Positions 27,984-36,371 of a stretch of 64,000 nt of DNA are shown piece after piece (the stretch's first letter is position 1; each line of letters opens with the position of its first letter). The notes under the pieces are model-generated. The model was not told where the DNA came from and made no database searches. It saw only the letters and a list, made by a program, of their open reading frames with translations. Source of the DNA: Microbacterium sp. LWH11-1.2 (GTDB lineage: Bacteria; Actinomycetota; Actinomycetes; Actinomycetales; Microbacteriaceae); assembly GCF_038397745.1 (NCBI RefSeq), contig NZ_CP151636.1:2852001-2916000 (forward strand). Direction: 5' to 3'. The position numbers and the translations under genes were made by a program.

Positions 27984-29294
27984 TCACGCGATCGCGAAGT
28001 CCGCACGGGTGGGCACCGCGTCGCTCGGAGTGCGCCGAGCGAGACGCAGGGACGCGGCGAGGAGGGCGACCGCGATCATCGCCGTCGCCACGGAGGTGCC
28101 GAGGACCAGGAGCATCACGATGCCGATCAGCCCCAGCAGCGTGCCCAGTGCGAGACCGCGCGTCGACCGGGTCGGCTCCGGCGCGGTCTGCGTCTCGAAC
28201 CGGGTGAAAGCGAGCGCGACCACCGCTGTGAAGGCGAGGGTCGCAGCGAGCCAGAGAGGACGCCCGGCCCACCAGTCCGCGCTGTCGAGCGCGGGGAGTG
28301 CGGCGCCGGTGAGCAGTGCGACGGCTGCCGTGAATCCGGCCATGGCGAGCAGGATCGGCATGTGCCACAGGTAGATCGTCATGGCGCGTCGCGTCACGAA
28401 TCCGGTGAAGGCGGCCGGCAGGGGACGTCGGCTGAGGCGCTCGATCCGGTCGCGGTGCAGTGAGAGGGCACCGGTGTGCGCCACACCGACGAGCAGCAGC
28501 GCCGCCGTGGGCGGGTTGATGTTCGCGATGAGATCGGGAGAGTACACGCCGGTGAGGAAGGTGACGGCCAGGAGCGCGACCGCTCCCACGACGGCGAGCG
28601 TGCGGGTGCGCCGGCTGAGGGCGTCGATACGGCCGTCGGCGAGGAAGAATCCCAGCTGCTGAAGGGTCATCCAGACGAAGGCGAGGTTCAGGAAGCCCAG
28701 ACCCTCGATGCCGCTGGCGGCGCGCAGCGCGTCCACGAGCACGGATGCCGCGGCCAGTGCTCCGATGGTCGTGAACGGGGCACGCTCGTGCGCGGCTGCG
28801 AGGACGGGCAGCAGCGCCTGGCAGAGGACGAAGACCCCGAGGAACCAGAGCGGCTGGCCGTAGCGGAAGCCGGCGGTGGCGATGAGATCGGCCGGGACGC
28901 CGATCACCGTGAGCACGGCGAGGGCGAAGCCGACGACGACCACGGTGAAGATCGCCGGTCGCAGCAGGCGATGGATGCGTCCGGCGACGAAGTCGGTCGC
29001 GGTCCCGCCGCGCTGCCGCAGGCGCCGATACGCCAGGAGACCCGAGAACCCTCCGATCACGAAGAAGAGCGGCATCACCTGGAGCACCCAGCTCAGCGGC
29101 GCGATCCATGCCGTGCCGTCGCTGGCGTTCTCGAAGAGCGGCCCGGCATCGGTGACCGTGACCCCGACCATGAGGGCGTGGAGCAGCACGACTCCCAGGA
29201 CGCAGAGGGCCCGGATGAGGTCGATCCCCGTGTCGCGCGACGCGCGCGGCGGGGGAGTGGGAGTCGCCGTGCGCGGCGCCTGGGCGATGGTCAT
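27984..29294 (-). CDS. acyltransferase 3 family membrane protein
   Basis: A 436-residue protein with ten or more hydrophobic segments. The family start (GIDLIRALCVLGVVLLHA, catalytic histidine in LLHA) and the FFVIGGFSG motif match acyltransferase_3 proteins, which O-acylate sugars or lipids at the membrane. The acceptor is not evident. A GAGGAGG ribosome site precedes the ATG and TAGTCT at 29328-29323 is a candidate -10. It lies downstream of the two-component genes but with a 98-nt gap. Confidence 0.82.
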   Translation of the reverse strand: MTIAQAPRTATPTPPPRASRDTGIDLIRALCVLGVVLLHALMVGVTVTDAGPLFENASDGTAWIAPLSWVLQVMPLFFVIGGFSGLLAYRRLRQRGGTATDFVAGRIHRLLRPAIFTVVVVGFALAVLTVIGVPADLIATAGFRYGQPLWFLGVFVLCQALLPVLAAAHERAPFTTIGALAAASVLVDALRAASGIEGLGFLNLAFVWMTLQQLGFFLADGRIDALSRRTRTLAVVGAVALLAVTFLTGVYSPDLIANINPPTAALLLVGVAHTGALSLHRDRIERLSRRPLPAAFTGFVTRRAMTIYLWHMPILLAMAGFTAAVALLTGAALPALDSADWWAGRPLWLAATLAFTAVVALAFTRFETQTAPEPTRSTRGLALGTLLGLIGIVMLLVLGTSVATAMIAVALLAASLRLARRTPSDAVPTRADFAIA

Positions 29295-29322
29295 GAGTCC
29301 TCCTCGGGAGCGGTGTTCCCGA

Positions 29323-29328
29323 AGACTA
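29323..29328 (-). promoter_or_regulatory. candidate -10 (TAGTCT) for the acyltransferase gene
   Basis: TAGTCT on the minus strand gives a leader of about 22 nt holding a strong GAGGAGG ribosome site. Confidence 0.35.
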
Positions 29329-29392
29329 TGGACGCGGTATGCGCTGCGGCATCACCCTCCGGTGCCGTTCTCTCCCCCTACCGGAGGATGAG

Positions 29393-30064
29393 TCAGGAGG
29401 ACGGCTCGACGAGCCCGGTGTCGTACGCGAGGATCACGGCGTGCACGCGGTCGCGCAGGTTCAGCTTCGCGAGGACCTTGCCGACATGGGTCTTGACCGT
29501 CTGCTCGGCGATGAACAGGTCGGCGGCGATCTCGGTGTTCGAGCGCCCCTTGCCGATGAGCACGAGCACCTCGCGCTCACGCTCGGTGAGCTCGGCCAGC
29601 GCCGTGGTGGCCTTGGGGCTTCGCGGCCGACGCCCGGCGAACTGCTCGATCATGCGCCGGGTGACACTCGGGGCGAGCAGCGCGTCGCCACCCGCGACCA
29701 CGCGCACCGCGTGCACGAGCTCCTCCGGCAGAGCGTCCTTGAGCAGGAAGCCGCTGGCCCCGGCCTCCAGCGCGTCGTAGACGTAGTCGTCGATGTCGAA
29801 GGTGGTGAGCATGAGGATCCGCGGCACATGCGCCGCAGGATACGACGGGCCGAGGATGCGTCGGGTGGCTTCGATGCCGTCCATCTCCGGCATCCGCACG
29901 TCCATCAGGATCACGTCCGGGTCGACGCGGGCCGCCAGCGTCACGGCCTCGGCGCCGGTGGCGGCCTGCCCCGTGACGCGGATGCCCTCGTGGGCATCCA
30001 GCAGCGCGGCGAATCCGGCTCGGACCATCGCCTGGTCGTCGGCGATGAGCACGCTGATCGTCAC
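29393..30064 (-). CDS. NarL/LuxR-family response regulator
   Basis: A 223-residue regulator. The receiver domain has the acidic pair D9-D10, the phosphoacceptor D55 (LMDVRMPEMDG) and lysine in LLKDA; a LuxR helix-turn-helix at about 155-215 (LTEREREVLVLIGKG, EQTVKTHVGKVLAKL) binds DNA. The GTG start overlaps the kinase stop (GTGA). Targets are unknown. Confidence 0.93.
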   Translation of the reverse strand: MTISVLIADDQAMVRAGFAALLDAHEGIRVTGQAATGAEAVTLAARVDPDVILMDVRMPEMDGIEATRRILGPSYPAAHVPRILMLTTFDIDDYVYDALEAGASGFLLKDALPEELVHAVRVVAGGDALLAPSVTRRMIEQFAGRRPRSPKATTALAELTEREREVLVLIGKGRSNTEIAADLFIAEQTVKTHVGKVLAKLNLRDRVHAVILAYDTGLVEPSS

Positions 30065-31314
30065 GTGATCTCCTTCTCGGTGGTGAGGGCGTCGCCGACG
30101 GGGAGCGACGCCTCGACGGTCCAGCCTCCGTCGTCGTCAGGGCCGGCGGAGAGGCTGCCGCCGAGCAGCTCGGAGCGTTCCCGCATGCCACGGAGGCCGT
30201 AGCCCGTGCCATGGCTCTCCGGGGTGCGCGGGGGCGCGGCGTTGTGCACGCGGATGCGGATCGTCGCGGCATCCGCGTGCAGCCGTACGCTGATGCGCGC
30301 ACCCGGCGCATGACGCACCGCGTTGCTCAGGGCCTCCTGGATGATGCGGAAGGTGGCGATCTGCGCGGCTGGGTTCGCTGCGGCCGCGGCGTCTCCGCCC
30401 TCGATCACCAGGCCGACCTCGACGCCGGCGCGACGGATGCTGTCGATCAGGGCCGGAACATCGTCGATGCCCTGCTGCGGGGTGAGTTCGGCGCTCTGGT
30501 CCTCGGTGCGGAGCACGCCGAGCATCCGTCGCATCTCGGTGAGCGACGCTCTCGCCGTCGCCGCGATGTCCTCGAACTCGGCTGTCGCGGCCTCGCCGAT
30601 GTCCGGGAGGCGGTAGCGGGCGGTCGACGCCTGCACCTGGATCACCGACATGCTGTGGGCCACCACGTCGTGGAGCTCACGGGCGATGCGGGTGCGCTCC
30701 TCGACGAGCGCGCGACGCGAACCTTCCAGAGCGCTGTGCTCCTTCTCGCGCGACAGCTCGGCCGAGACCCGCAGTCGGCCGGACACGAGCGCCGCGATCA
30801 GGAGCATCGCCGCCGCGATCGATGAGGTCACGATCAGATCGGCGGTCGCGCTTCCGGCGGAGCCGGCCGTCGCGACCATGTCCGGGCGGAGAAGAGGCGC
30901 GGTGAGCGACACGATCACGCCGATGATCAGGGGGAATGCCCCGATCCGCGCGCCGTGCACGAACGTCACGACCCCGACGAACAGGACGAACGTCAGGAGA
31001 GCGGGAACCGACCATGGCCAGGGCGAATGGGTCGCGAGCTCCGGGACGACGAGGAGCGGAAGGACGAAGGCGGCGGCGCAGAAGAGCGCGATGGCCCAGC
31101 GCGGGTGGGCGATCGCGAGGAGCGGCGACACGCAGAGGGCGGCGCCGAGGATGAACGACAGGGGGAGCGGCGTACCGAGGAGGAGGGTCTGGAGGGGGAC
31201 GAGGGTCGAGTACAGCGCGATGCTCGCCACGCACAGCGCAGCGAGCGCAGCGGTGCGCCGACTGATCCGCGGACGGCGCGGGGGGCGCTCTCTGCGTCGT
31301 GCCATGTCTGTCAT
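30061..31314 (-). CDS. sensor histidine kinase, HisKA_3 type
   Basis: A 417-residue membrane kinase. About six hydrophobic segments occupy residues 20-170, followed by a dimerisation/phosphoacceptor helix with RELHDVVAHSMSV (phosphorylated histidine in ELHD) and a HATPase domain with NAVRHAPGA and GYGLRGMRERSELLGG. This is the partner class of NarL-type regulators, and the cognate regulator follows directly. The start at 31314 overlaps the DedA stop by 4 nt (ATGA). Confidence 0.92.
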   Translation of the reverse strand: MTDMARRRERPPRRPRISRRTAALAALCVASIALYSTLVPLQTLLLGTPLPLSFILGAALCVSPLLAIAHPRWAIALFCAAAFVLPLLVVPELATHSPWPWSVPALLTFVLFVGVVTFVHGARIGAFPLIIGVIVSLTAPLLRPDMVATAGSAGSATADLIVTSSIAAAMLLIAALVSGRLRVSAELSREKEHSALEGSRRALVEERTRIARELHDVVAHSMSVIQVQASTARYRLPDIGEAATAEFEDIAATARASLTEMRRMLGVLRTEDQSAELTPQQGIDDVPALIDSIRRAGVEVGLVIEGGDAAAAANPAAQIATFRIIQEALSNAVRHAPGARISVRLHADAATIRIRVHNAAPPRTPESHGTGYGLRGMRERSELLGGSLSAGPDDDGGWTVEASLPVGDALTTEKEIT

Positions 31315-31928
31315 CCTGCCAGTTGGGGAACGGTCTCGCGCCGTCGACGGGCGGCGGCGACCCGGTCGATCACCACTCCGATCGCGAGGGCGATGACGAT
31401 GCCGAGCCCGGCGCTGAGGAGCGGCTGATCCTTGATCCAGGCTCCCGCGAGCAGACCGATGGCGAGGCTGAAGATGCTCCAGCTGAGTCCGGCGATCAGG
31501 CTCAGGGGCACGAAGCGTCGCCACGGGAAGCCGAGCGCGCCGGCGGACATGTTGACGGCGACTCGGCCGACGGGGATGTATCGCGCGCCCAGGATCAGGA
31601 CGGCGCTGCGACGGTCCAGCGCGGTCTGCGCATGCGCGAATGCGGCGGCGACCCGTGGTCGGCGCATCCAGGCGAAGCGGGTCGTCCCGAGACGGCGTCC
31701 GATCGCGAAGGCGATGTTGTCGCCGATCGCGGCTCCGACGGCGCCGATCGCGCCGAGGAGCAGCAGGTTCCCGTCACCCGAGGATGCGGCCACTGCCGCC
31801 GCCGCGACCAGCACCGTCTCGCTCGGTACCGGAGGGAAGAACCCGTCGACGATCGTCACGACCAACAGCACGAGGTACAGCCAGGGGGAGGCGATGGCCT
31901 GCATGATGAGCTCGTTGAGGATGTCCAC
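31311..31928 (-). CDS. DedA/VTT-family membrane protein
   Basis: A 205-residue membrane protein. FPPVPSETVLV near residue 31, GDNIAFAIGRRLG and the RYIPVGR...SAGALGFPWRRF region are the family's hallmarks; many members act as phospholipid or undecaprenyl-phosphate flippases and affect membrane stress resistance. It heads an operon with the kinase and regulator, so the system may sense envelope state. The GTG start is 6 nt after a TAGCGT -10, suggesting a leaderless mRNA. Confidence 0.88.
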   Translation of the reverse strand: MDILNELIMQAIASPWLYLVLLVVTIVDGFFPPVPSETVLVAAAAVAASSGDGNLLLLGAIGAVGAAIGDNIAFAIGRRLGTTRFAWMRRPRVAAAFAHAQTALDRRSAVLILGARYIPVGRVAVNMSAGALGFPWRRFVPLSLIAGLSWSIFSLAIGLLAGAWIKDQPLLSAGLGIVIALAIGVVIDRVAAARRRRETVPQLAG

Positions 31929-31934
31929 TCCTGC

Positions 31935-31940
31935 ACGCTA
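31935..31940 (-). promoter_or_regulatory. -10 (TAGCGT) of the DedA-kinase-regulator operon
   Basis: TAGCGT on the minus strand ends 6 nt before the GTG at 31928. Confidence 0.55.
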
Positions 31941-32034
31941 CGGAGCGCGTGCCGGTGCGGGCATCCCTCTCCGGTATCGTCCCTCTCACTCTCGGGACTG
32001 ATCTTCCTGACCGGCGCTCCCTGCTGCGCCGCTT

Positions 32035-32040
32035 ATACTG
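32035..32040 (+). promoter_or_regulatory. -10 (TATACT) of the ABC-F gene
   Basis: TATACT lies 52 nt before the GTG start, implying a leader of about 46 nt. No clear -35 is seen. Confidence 0.45.
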
Positions 32041-32092
32041 GGAGGCTGGCCCGTCGGCCGACTCTCTCCCCTTGAACGAACGGACATCCGCT

Positions 32093-33691
32093 GTGCTTGC
32101 CGTGCACGACCTCGAGATCCGCGTTGGCGCGCGCCTGCTCATGGAGAACGTCTCCTTCCGCGTCGCCGACGGCGACAAGATCGGACTCGTCGGTCGCAAC
32201 GGCGCAGGGAAGACCACGCTGACCAAGGTGCTCGCCGGCGACGTGCTGCCGTCCGGTGGCAGCGTGACGCGCTCGGGCGAGCTCGGCTACCTGCCGCAGG
32301 ACCCGCGTTCCGGCAATCCGGAGGATCTCGCGCGAACGCGCATCCTCGATGCCCGCGGCCTCGGCCAGCTGAACCTCGGGATGACCGAGGCGTCGCTCGC
32401 CATGGGATCCGACGACCCCGCGGTCGCGGCGAAGGCGATGAAGCGCTACGCCTCCCTGACGGAGAAGTTCGAGGCGCAGGGCGGGTACGCCGCCGAGGCC
32501 CAGGCCGCCTCCATCGCGCACAACCTGTCCCTCCCCGATCGCATCCTCGATCAGCCGCTCTCGACGCTCTCCGGCGGTCAGCGCCGCCGCATCGAGCTCG
32601 CTCGCATCCTGTTCTCGGACGCGCAGACGATGATCCTCGATGAGCCGACCAACCACCTCGACGCGGACAGCGTCGTCTGGCTGCGCGAGTTCCTCAAGGG
32701 ATACAAGGGCGGACTGATCGTCATCAGCCACGATGTCGAGCTCGTCGGCGAGACCGTGAACCGGGTGTTCTACCTCGACGCCAACCGTCAGGTCATCGAC
32801 ACCTACAACATGAACTGGAAGAACTACCTGCGCCAGCGGGTGGCCGACGAGGAGCGTCGCAAGAAGGAGCGCGCCAACGCCGAGAAGAAGGCGACGACCC
32901 TGCAGCAGCAGGCCGCGCGCTTCGGCGCCAAGGCCTCCAAGGCCGCGGCCGCCCACCAGATGGTGGCGCGTGCCGAGAAGCTGCTCGCGGGTCTCGAGGA
33001 TGTCCGGCAGGAAGACCGCGTCGCGAAGCTGCGGTTCCCGAAGCCCGCCCCGTGCGGCAAGACCCCGATGATGGCCTCCGGTCTGTCGAAGTCCTACGGC
33101 TCGCTCGAGATCTTCACGGATGTCGACCTCGCGATCGACCGCGGCTCGAAGGTCGTGGTGCTGGGGCTCAACGGTGCCGGCAAGACGACTCTGCTGCGGA
33201 TGCTCGCCGGCGTCGACCAGCCCGACACCGGGCAGCTCGAGCCCGGACACGGGCTCAAGGTCGGCTACTACGCGCAGGAGCACGAGAACCTCGATGTGAA
33301 CCGCTCGGTGCTGGAGAACATGGTCTCCGCGGCTCCGCACATCACCGAGACCGAGGCGCGCAAGGTTCTCGGCTCGTTCCTGTTCACCGGTGACGACGTG
33401 CTGAAGCCTGCAGGCGTCCTGTCCGGCGGAGAGAAGACGCGTCTGTCTCTCGCGACCCTCGTCGTGTCGTCGGCGAACCTGCTCCTGCTCGACGAGCCCA
33501 CGAACAACCTCGATCCCGCGTCGCGTGAGGAGATCCTCGGAGCTCTCGCGCACTACGAGGGCGCCGTCGTGCTGGTCTCGCACGACCCCGGTGCCGTGCA
33601 GTCGCTGAACCCGGAGCGCGTGCTGATCCTCCCCGACGGCGTCGAGGACATCTGGAGCCAGGAGTATCAGGACCTCATCGAGCTGGCCTGA
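32093..33691 (+). CDS. ABC-F family ATPase
   Basis: A 532-residue soluble protein with two ABC domains. First Walker A GRNGAGKTT, signature LSGGQRRR and DEPTNHLD; second Walker A GLNGAGKTT, signature LSGGEKTRLS and DEPTNNLD; a charged Lys/Ala-rich linker (about 260-310) lies between. ABC-F proteins act on the ribosome, as translation factors or in antibiotic resistance; the length fits the actinobacterial Ettr-like housekeeping type. The GTG at 32093 gives the family's usual N-terminus LAVHDLEIRVGARLL. Confidence 0.9.
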   Translation: MLAVHDLEIRVGARLLMENVSFRVADGDKIGLVGRNGAGKTTLTKVLAGDVLPSGGSVTRSGELGYLPQDPRSGNPEDLARTRILDARGLGQLNLGMTEASLAMGSDDPAVAAKAMKRYASLTEKFEAQGGYAAEAQAASIAHNLSLPDRILDQPLSTLSGGQRRRIELARILFSDAQTMILDEPTNHLDADSVVWLREFLKGYKGGLIVISHDVELVGETVNRVFYLDANRQVIDTYNMNWKNYLRQRVADEERRKKERANAEKKATTLQQQAARFGAKASKAAAAHQMVARAEKLLAGLEDVRQEDRVAKLRFPKPAPCGKTPMMASGLSKSYGSLEIFTDVDLAIDRGSKVVVLGLNGAGKTTLLRMLAGVDQPDTGQLEPGHGLKVGYYAQEHENLDVNRSVLENMVSAAPHITETEARKVLGSFLFTGDDVLKPAGVLSGGEKTRLSLATLVVSSANLLLLDEPTNNLDPASREEILGALAHYEGAVVLVSHDPGAVQSLNPERVLILPDGVEDIWSQEYQDLIELA

Positions 33692-33708
33692 CCGCTCGCA
33701 GGGCGTGG

Positions 33709-33714
33709 CATAGT
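33709..33714 (+). promoter_or_regulatory. -10 (CATAGT) for the PdxH-like gene
   Basis: CATAGT ends 7 nt before the GTG at 33722, consistent with a leaderless transcript. Confidence 0.4.
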
Positions 33715-33721
33715 CGACAGG

Positions 33722-34306
33722 GTGACGTTCGACGATCAGGACCGTGAGCTGCTCCCTCTGAACGACTGGCTCCGCGGTCGCCATGCGCTGACCGGAGTCG
33801 CGCCGGAGTGGGATCTCGACGCCGTGCCCGCGGAGCCGACAGAACTCTTCCGGGAGTGGCTGCTGCGGGCGGATGCCGATGGCGTCGCCGAGCCGCATGC
33901 CGCCACCCTCGCGACGGTCGACGCCGCGGGCGTCCCGGATGCGCGGACGTTGATCCTCAAGGGGATCGACGCGGGCGGATGGGCCTTCGCCAGCACCCGT
34001 TCGTCGCGCAAGGGAGCGCAGCTCGCCGATTCGCCGGCCGCGGCGCTGAACTTCTGGTGGCAGCCGCAGGTGCGCGCTGTTCGGGTGCGCGGGCGCGTGG
34101 AGGAGGCGACCGCCGAGGAGAGCGCGGCGGACCTCGCGGCGCGATCGGTCGCGGCGCAGGCGGGTGTCGCCGCGGGGGACTGGGTGCGCTGGCGTGTCAT
34201 CCCGTCGCGGATCGAGTTCTGGCAGGGATCCCGCGACCGCCGGCACACGCGAGTGGTCTACGAGTCCGTCGGCGACGGCTGGCGGCACTCGGTCGCCCGG
34301 GACTGA
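33722..34306 (+). CDS. pyridoxamine 5'-phosphate oxidase-family protein (PdxH-like)
   Basis: A 194-residue FMN-binding split-barrel protein. AATLATVDAAGVPDARTLILKGID and STRSSRKGAQLADSPAAALNFWW match PdxH, which makes pyridoxal 5'-phosphate; RIEFWQG near residue 163 is also conserved. It ends in a VYE...GWRHSVARD tail and lacks the usual final RLxP segment, so the substrate could differ from PNP/PMP. The start is a GTG with a CATAGT hexamer just upstream. Confidence 0.78.
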   Translation: MTFDDQDRELLPLNDWLRGRHALTGVAPEWDLDAVPAEPTELFREWLLRADADGVAEPHAATLATVDAAGVPDARTLILKGIDAGGWAFASTRSSRKGAQLADSPAAALNFWWQPQVRAVRVRGRVEEATAEESAADLAARSVAAQAGVAAGDWVRWRVIPSRIEFWQGSRDRRHTRVVYESVGDGWRHSVARD

Positions 34307-34346
34307 TCGGGACGAAGGGGTACGGGCCGGTGTCGGCGACCCTCGC

Positions 34347-34352
34347 TAGCGT
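34347..34352 (+). promoter_or_regulatory. -10 (TAGCGT) for the HAD phosphatase gene
   Basis: TAGCGT ends 6 nt before the ATG at 34359; a leaderless start is likely. Confidence 0.55.
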
Positions 34353-34358
34353 GAACGG

Positions 34359-35021
34359 ATGAGTCTCGCCCACATCCGCGCAGTCTGCTGGGACTGGAAC
34401 GGCACCCTGCTCGACGACGCGGAGATCTGCCGCCAGGTCATGAACACGGTGCTCGTCGACCACGGGCGTGAGCCCCTGGCCGATCTGGAGGCCTATCGGT
34501 CCGTCTTCCGGTTCCCGATCCGGGAGTTCTACCGCTCAGTCGGCGTCGGCGACGATCGTTTCGTCACTGCGGCGTCCACGTACCTGGCCCGACTCGCGAT
34601 GCGAGTCGCGGAGCCACGGCTCCACGAGGGTGCACTCCGCACCGTTCGCGGCATCGGCCGGCTCGGGGTCCGGCAGGTTCTCGCATCGGCGACCGTGTCC
34701 GACGCGCTCGCCCGGCAGATGGCGCCCCATGGTCTGGATCGCCTGTTCGAAGCGGTCCTCGCCATCGATGATCCCTATCGAGCGTCGAAGCACGAGGTCA
34801 TCCGCGGCTGGCTGACGACGTCCGGCCTGGAGCCGGCAGACGTCCTGATCATCGGGGACACGAATCACGACCACGAGATAGCCGAGGATCTCGGGACCGA
34901 GTTCCTCCACTTCGAAGCGGGCCACGGGATCCGCTCCGGCGAGGCGCGACGGATCTCCGCGCTCGATGAGCTGCTTGCCCTGCTCGGGCCGCCGCGGCAT
35001 CTCGCCCTCGACAAAGCGTAA
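34359..35021 (+). CDS. HAD-superfamily phosphatase
   Basis: A 220-residue hydrolase of the phosphoglycolate-phosphatase-like type. Motif I is WDWNGTLLDD (first D the nucleophile), motif II the ASATVS stretch, motif III the lysine in RASKHEVI, and motif IV IIGDTNHDHEIAEDLG. The substrate is not known. Its stop codon lies inside the operator of the following arsR gene. Confidence 0.85.
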   Translation: MSLAHIRAVCWDWNGTLLDDAEICRQVMNTVLVDHGREPLADLEAYRSVFRFPIREFYRSVGVGDDRFVTAASTYLARLAMRVAEPRLHEGALRTVRGIGRLGVRQVLASATVSDALARQMAPHGLDRLFEAVLAIDDPYRASKHEVIRGWLTTSGLEPADVLIIGDTNHDHEIAEDLGTEFLHFEAGHGIRSGEARRISALDELLALLGPPRHLALDKA

Positions 35022-35033
35022 CCATGCGGTTAC
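35018..35033. promoter_or_regulatory. ArsR-type operator
   Basis: GTAACC-ATGC-GGTTAC is a perfect inverted repeat with 6-bp arms. Its right arm overlaps the TACTCT -10 (35031-35036), which ends 7 nt before the arsR ATG. Autorepression by the ArsR protein is the natural reading. Confidence 0.75.
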
Positions 35034-35043
35034 TCTTTTGTTC

Positions 35044-35403
35044 ATGGACGGAGCTCGAGCGATCGCGGACCCGGTGCGACGGGAGATCCTCGAGCTGGTC
35101 AGCGCTGCGCCTCTCCCGGCCGGGAGCATCGCCGCGCATTTCTCGATCAGCCGACCTGCCGTGAGCAAGCATCTGCGCGTGCTCGTCGAGTGCGGCGTGG
35201 TCGAGGCGACCGTGTCAGGGCGGCAGCGGATCTATGCGCTGCGCTCCGAGCCGCTCGTCGAGGTCGCGACCTACCTCGACCGCCTTCTCGGGGCGCCCTT
35301 CGAGGCCCGATTGGACGCCCTGGAGACCGAGGTCGCACGAGCAAGGCGTCAGCGCAGGGCCCGACCGCCATCCGAATCGAGCATCAGAGGAGAGACAGCA
35401 TGA
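35044..35403 (+). CDS. ArsR-family transcriptional regulator
   Basis: A 119-residue winged-helix protein. ADPVRREILELVSAAPLPAGSIAAHFSISRPAVSKHLRVL is the helix-turn-helix region; no metal-binding cysteine pair (CxC) is present, so it is not a metal sensor of the SmtB kind. It belongs to the group paired with SRPBCC/AHSA1 proteins. Start at 35044 because of the -10 and operator just upstream. Confidence 0.9.
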   Translation: MDGARAIADPVRREILELVSAAPLPAGSIAAHFSISRPAVSKHLRVLVECGVVEATVSGRQRIYALRSEPLVEVATYLDRLLGAPFEARLDALETEVARARRQRRARPPSESSIRGETA

Positions 35404-35897
35404 ACGCACCCGCACCGACCGGACGGCTGGTCCCCGTCGCAGACGGACACGACCTGGTCTTCGCCCGTACGCTGCCCGGATCGCTGGAGGACTCCTGGGC
35501 GAGCATCACGGAACCGGAACGCACAGCCCGGTGGATCGGCGCCTGGGAGGGTGAGGGAGCGGTCGGCGCGACGATCAGGCTGCGTCTCGGCTTCGAGGAG
35601 GAGTCGCCCTGGGCAGACGTCCGCATCACCGAGTGCGATCGGCCACGACGGCTCCGGGTGCTGTCGATCGATGAGGCAGGAGCCTGGGATGTCTCGATGG
35701 AGCTGACGCCCGCCGGTGAGCGCACGGAGCTGCGCTTCACCATGCACGCCGTGGACGCCACGACGATCGGCGACGTCGGCCCGGGATGGGAGTGGTACCT
35801 CGATCAGCTGATCGCCTCGATGTCCGATGCTCCGCTGCCGCCGTTCGAGGACTACTACCCCGCGCAGCGCGAGTACTTCGCGGCGCTGGCGCGCTGA
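35400..35897 (+). CDS. SRPBCC (AHSA1-like) domain protein
   Basis: A 165-residue START-like ligand-binding fold: FARTLPGSLEDSWASITEPERTARWIGAW is the typical entry strand-helix, and the WEWYLDQLIASM helix closes the cavity. Its ATG overlaps the arsR stop, so regulator and SRPBCC protein are made together. The ligand is unknown. Confidence 0.87.
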   Translation: MNAPAPTGRLVPVADGHDLVFARTLPGSLEDSWASITEPERTARWIGAWEGEGAVGATIRLRLGFEEESPWADVRITECDRPRRLRVLSIDEAGAWDVSMELTPAGERTELRFTMHAVDATTIGDVGPGWEWYLDQLIASMSDAPLPPFEDYYPAQREYFAALAR

Positions 35898-35912
35898 ACA
35901 GGAGATCATCCG

Positions 35913-36368
35913 ATGTCGGAGGAGGAGAGAAGCGTGAGCGGATATCAGGTGGTGGAGATCGGGGCTCTCGACGAGTGGCGGGGGCACCACGGCGGCTTCG
36001 ACGAGACGCGGTCGCGGGACGGGCGCCGGGTCGTCGACCACGAGCTGACGATGCAGTACATCGGGATGACGGCGAATGCGCTCGTACCCGGTGAGGAGGC
36101 CGGCTACTGGCACGTGCATCGGAAGATCGAGGAGGTCTACGTCTTCCTCGCCGGGCGCGGTCAGATGGGACTCGACGACGACGTCGTCGAGGTGGGTCCG
36201 GGAACCGTGATCCGAGTCGGCCAGGGCGTCGCTCGCACGTGGCGAGCCCGCCCGGACAGCCAAGGCGAGCTGCGTTGGCTCTGCCTCCGCGCGGGCGGCG
36301 AAGAGCTGCCCCACCTCCCGGACGACAGCTCGCGACTGCCCGAGAAGCCGATGCCCTGGGCGGACTGA
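35913..36368 (+). CDS. cupin-domain protein
   Basis: A 151-residue single cupin. The metal-site motif is WHVHRKIEEVYVFLAGRG (two histidines and a glutamate) and the second motif is PGTVIRVGQGVARTW. It follows the SRPBCC gene by 15 nt, so it is probably in the same operon. No specific function can be assigned. Confidence 0.82.
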   Translation: MSEEERSVSGYQVVEIGALDEWRGHHGGFDETRSRDGRRVVDHELTMQYIGMTANALVPGEEAGYWHVHRKIEEVYVFLAGRGQMGLDDDVVEVGPGTVIRVGQGVARTWRARPDSQGELRWLCLRAGGEELPHLPDDSSRLPEKPMPWAD

Positions 36369-36371
36369 AGC

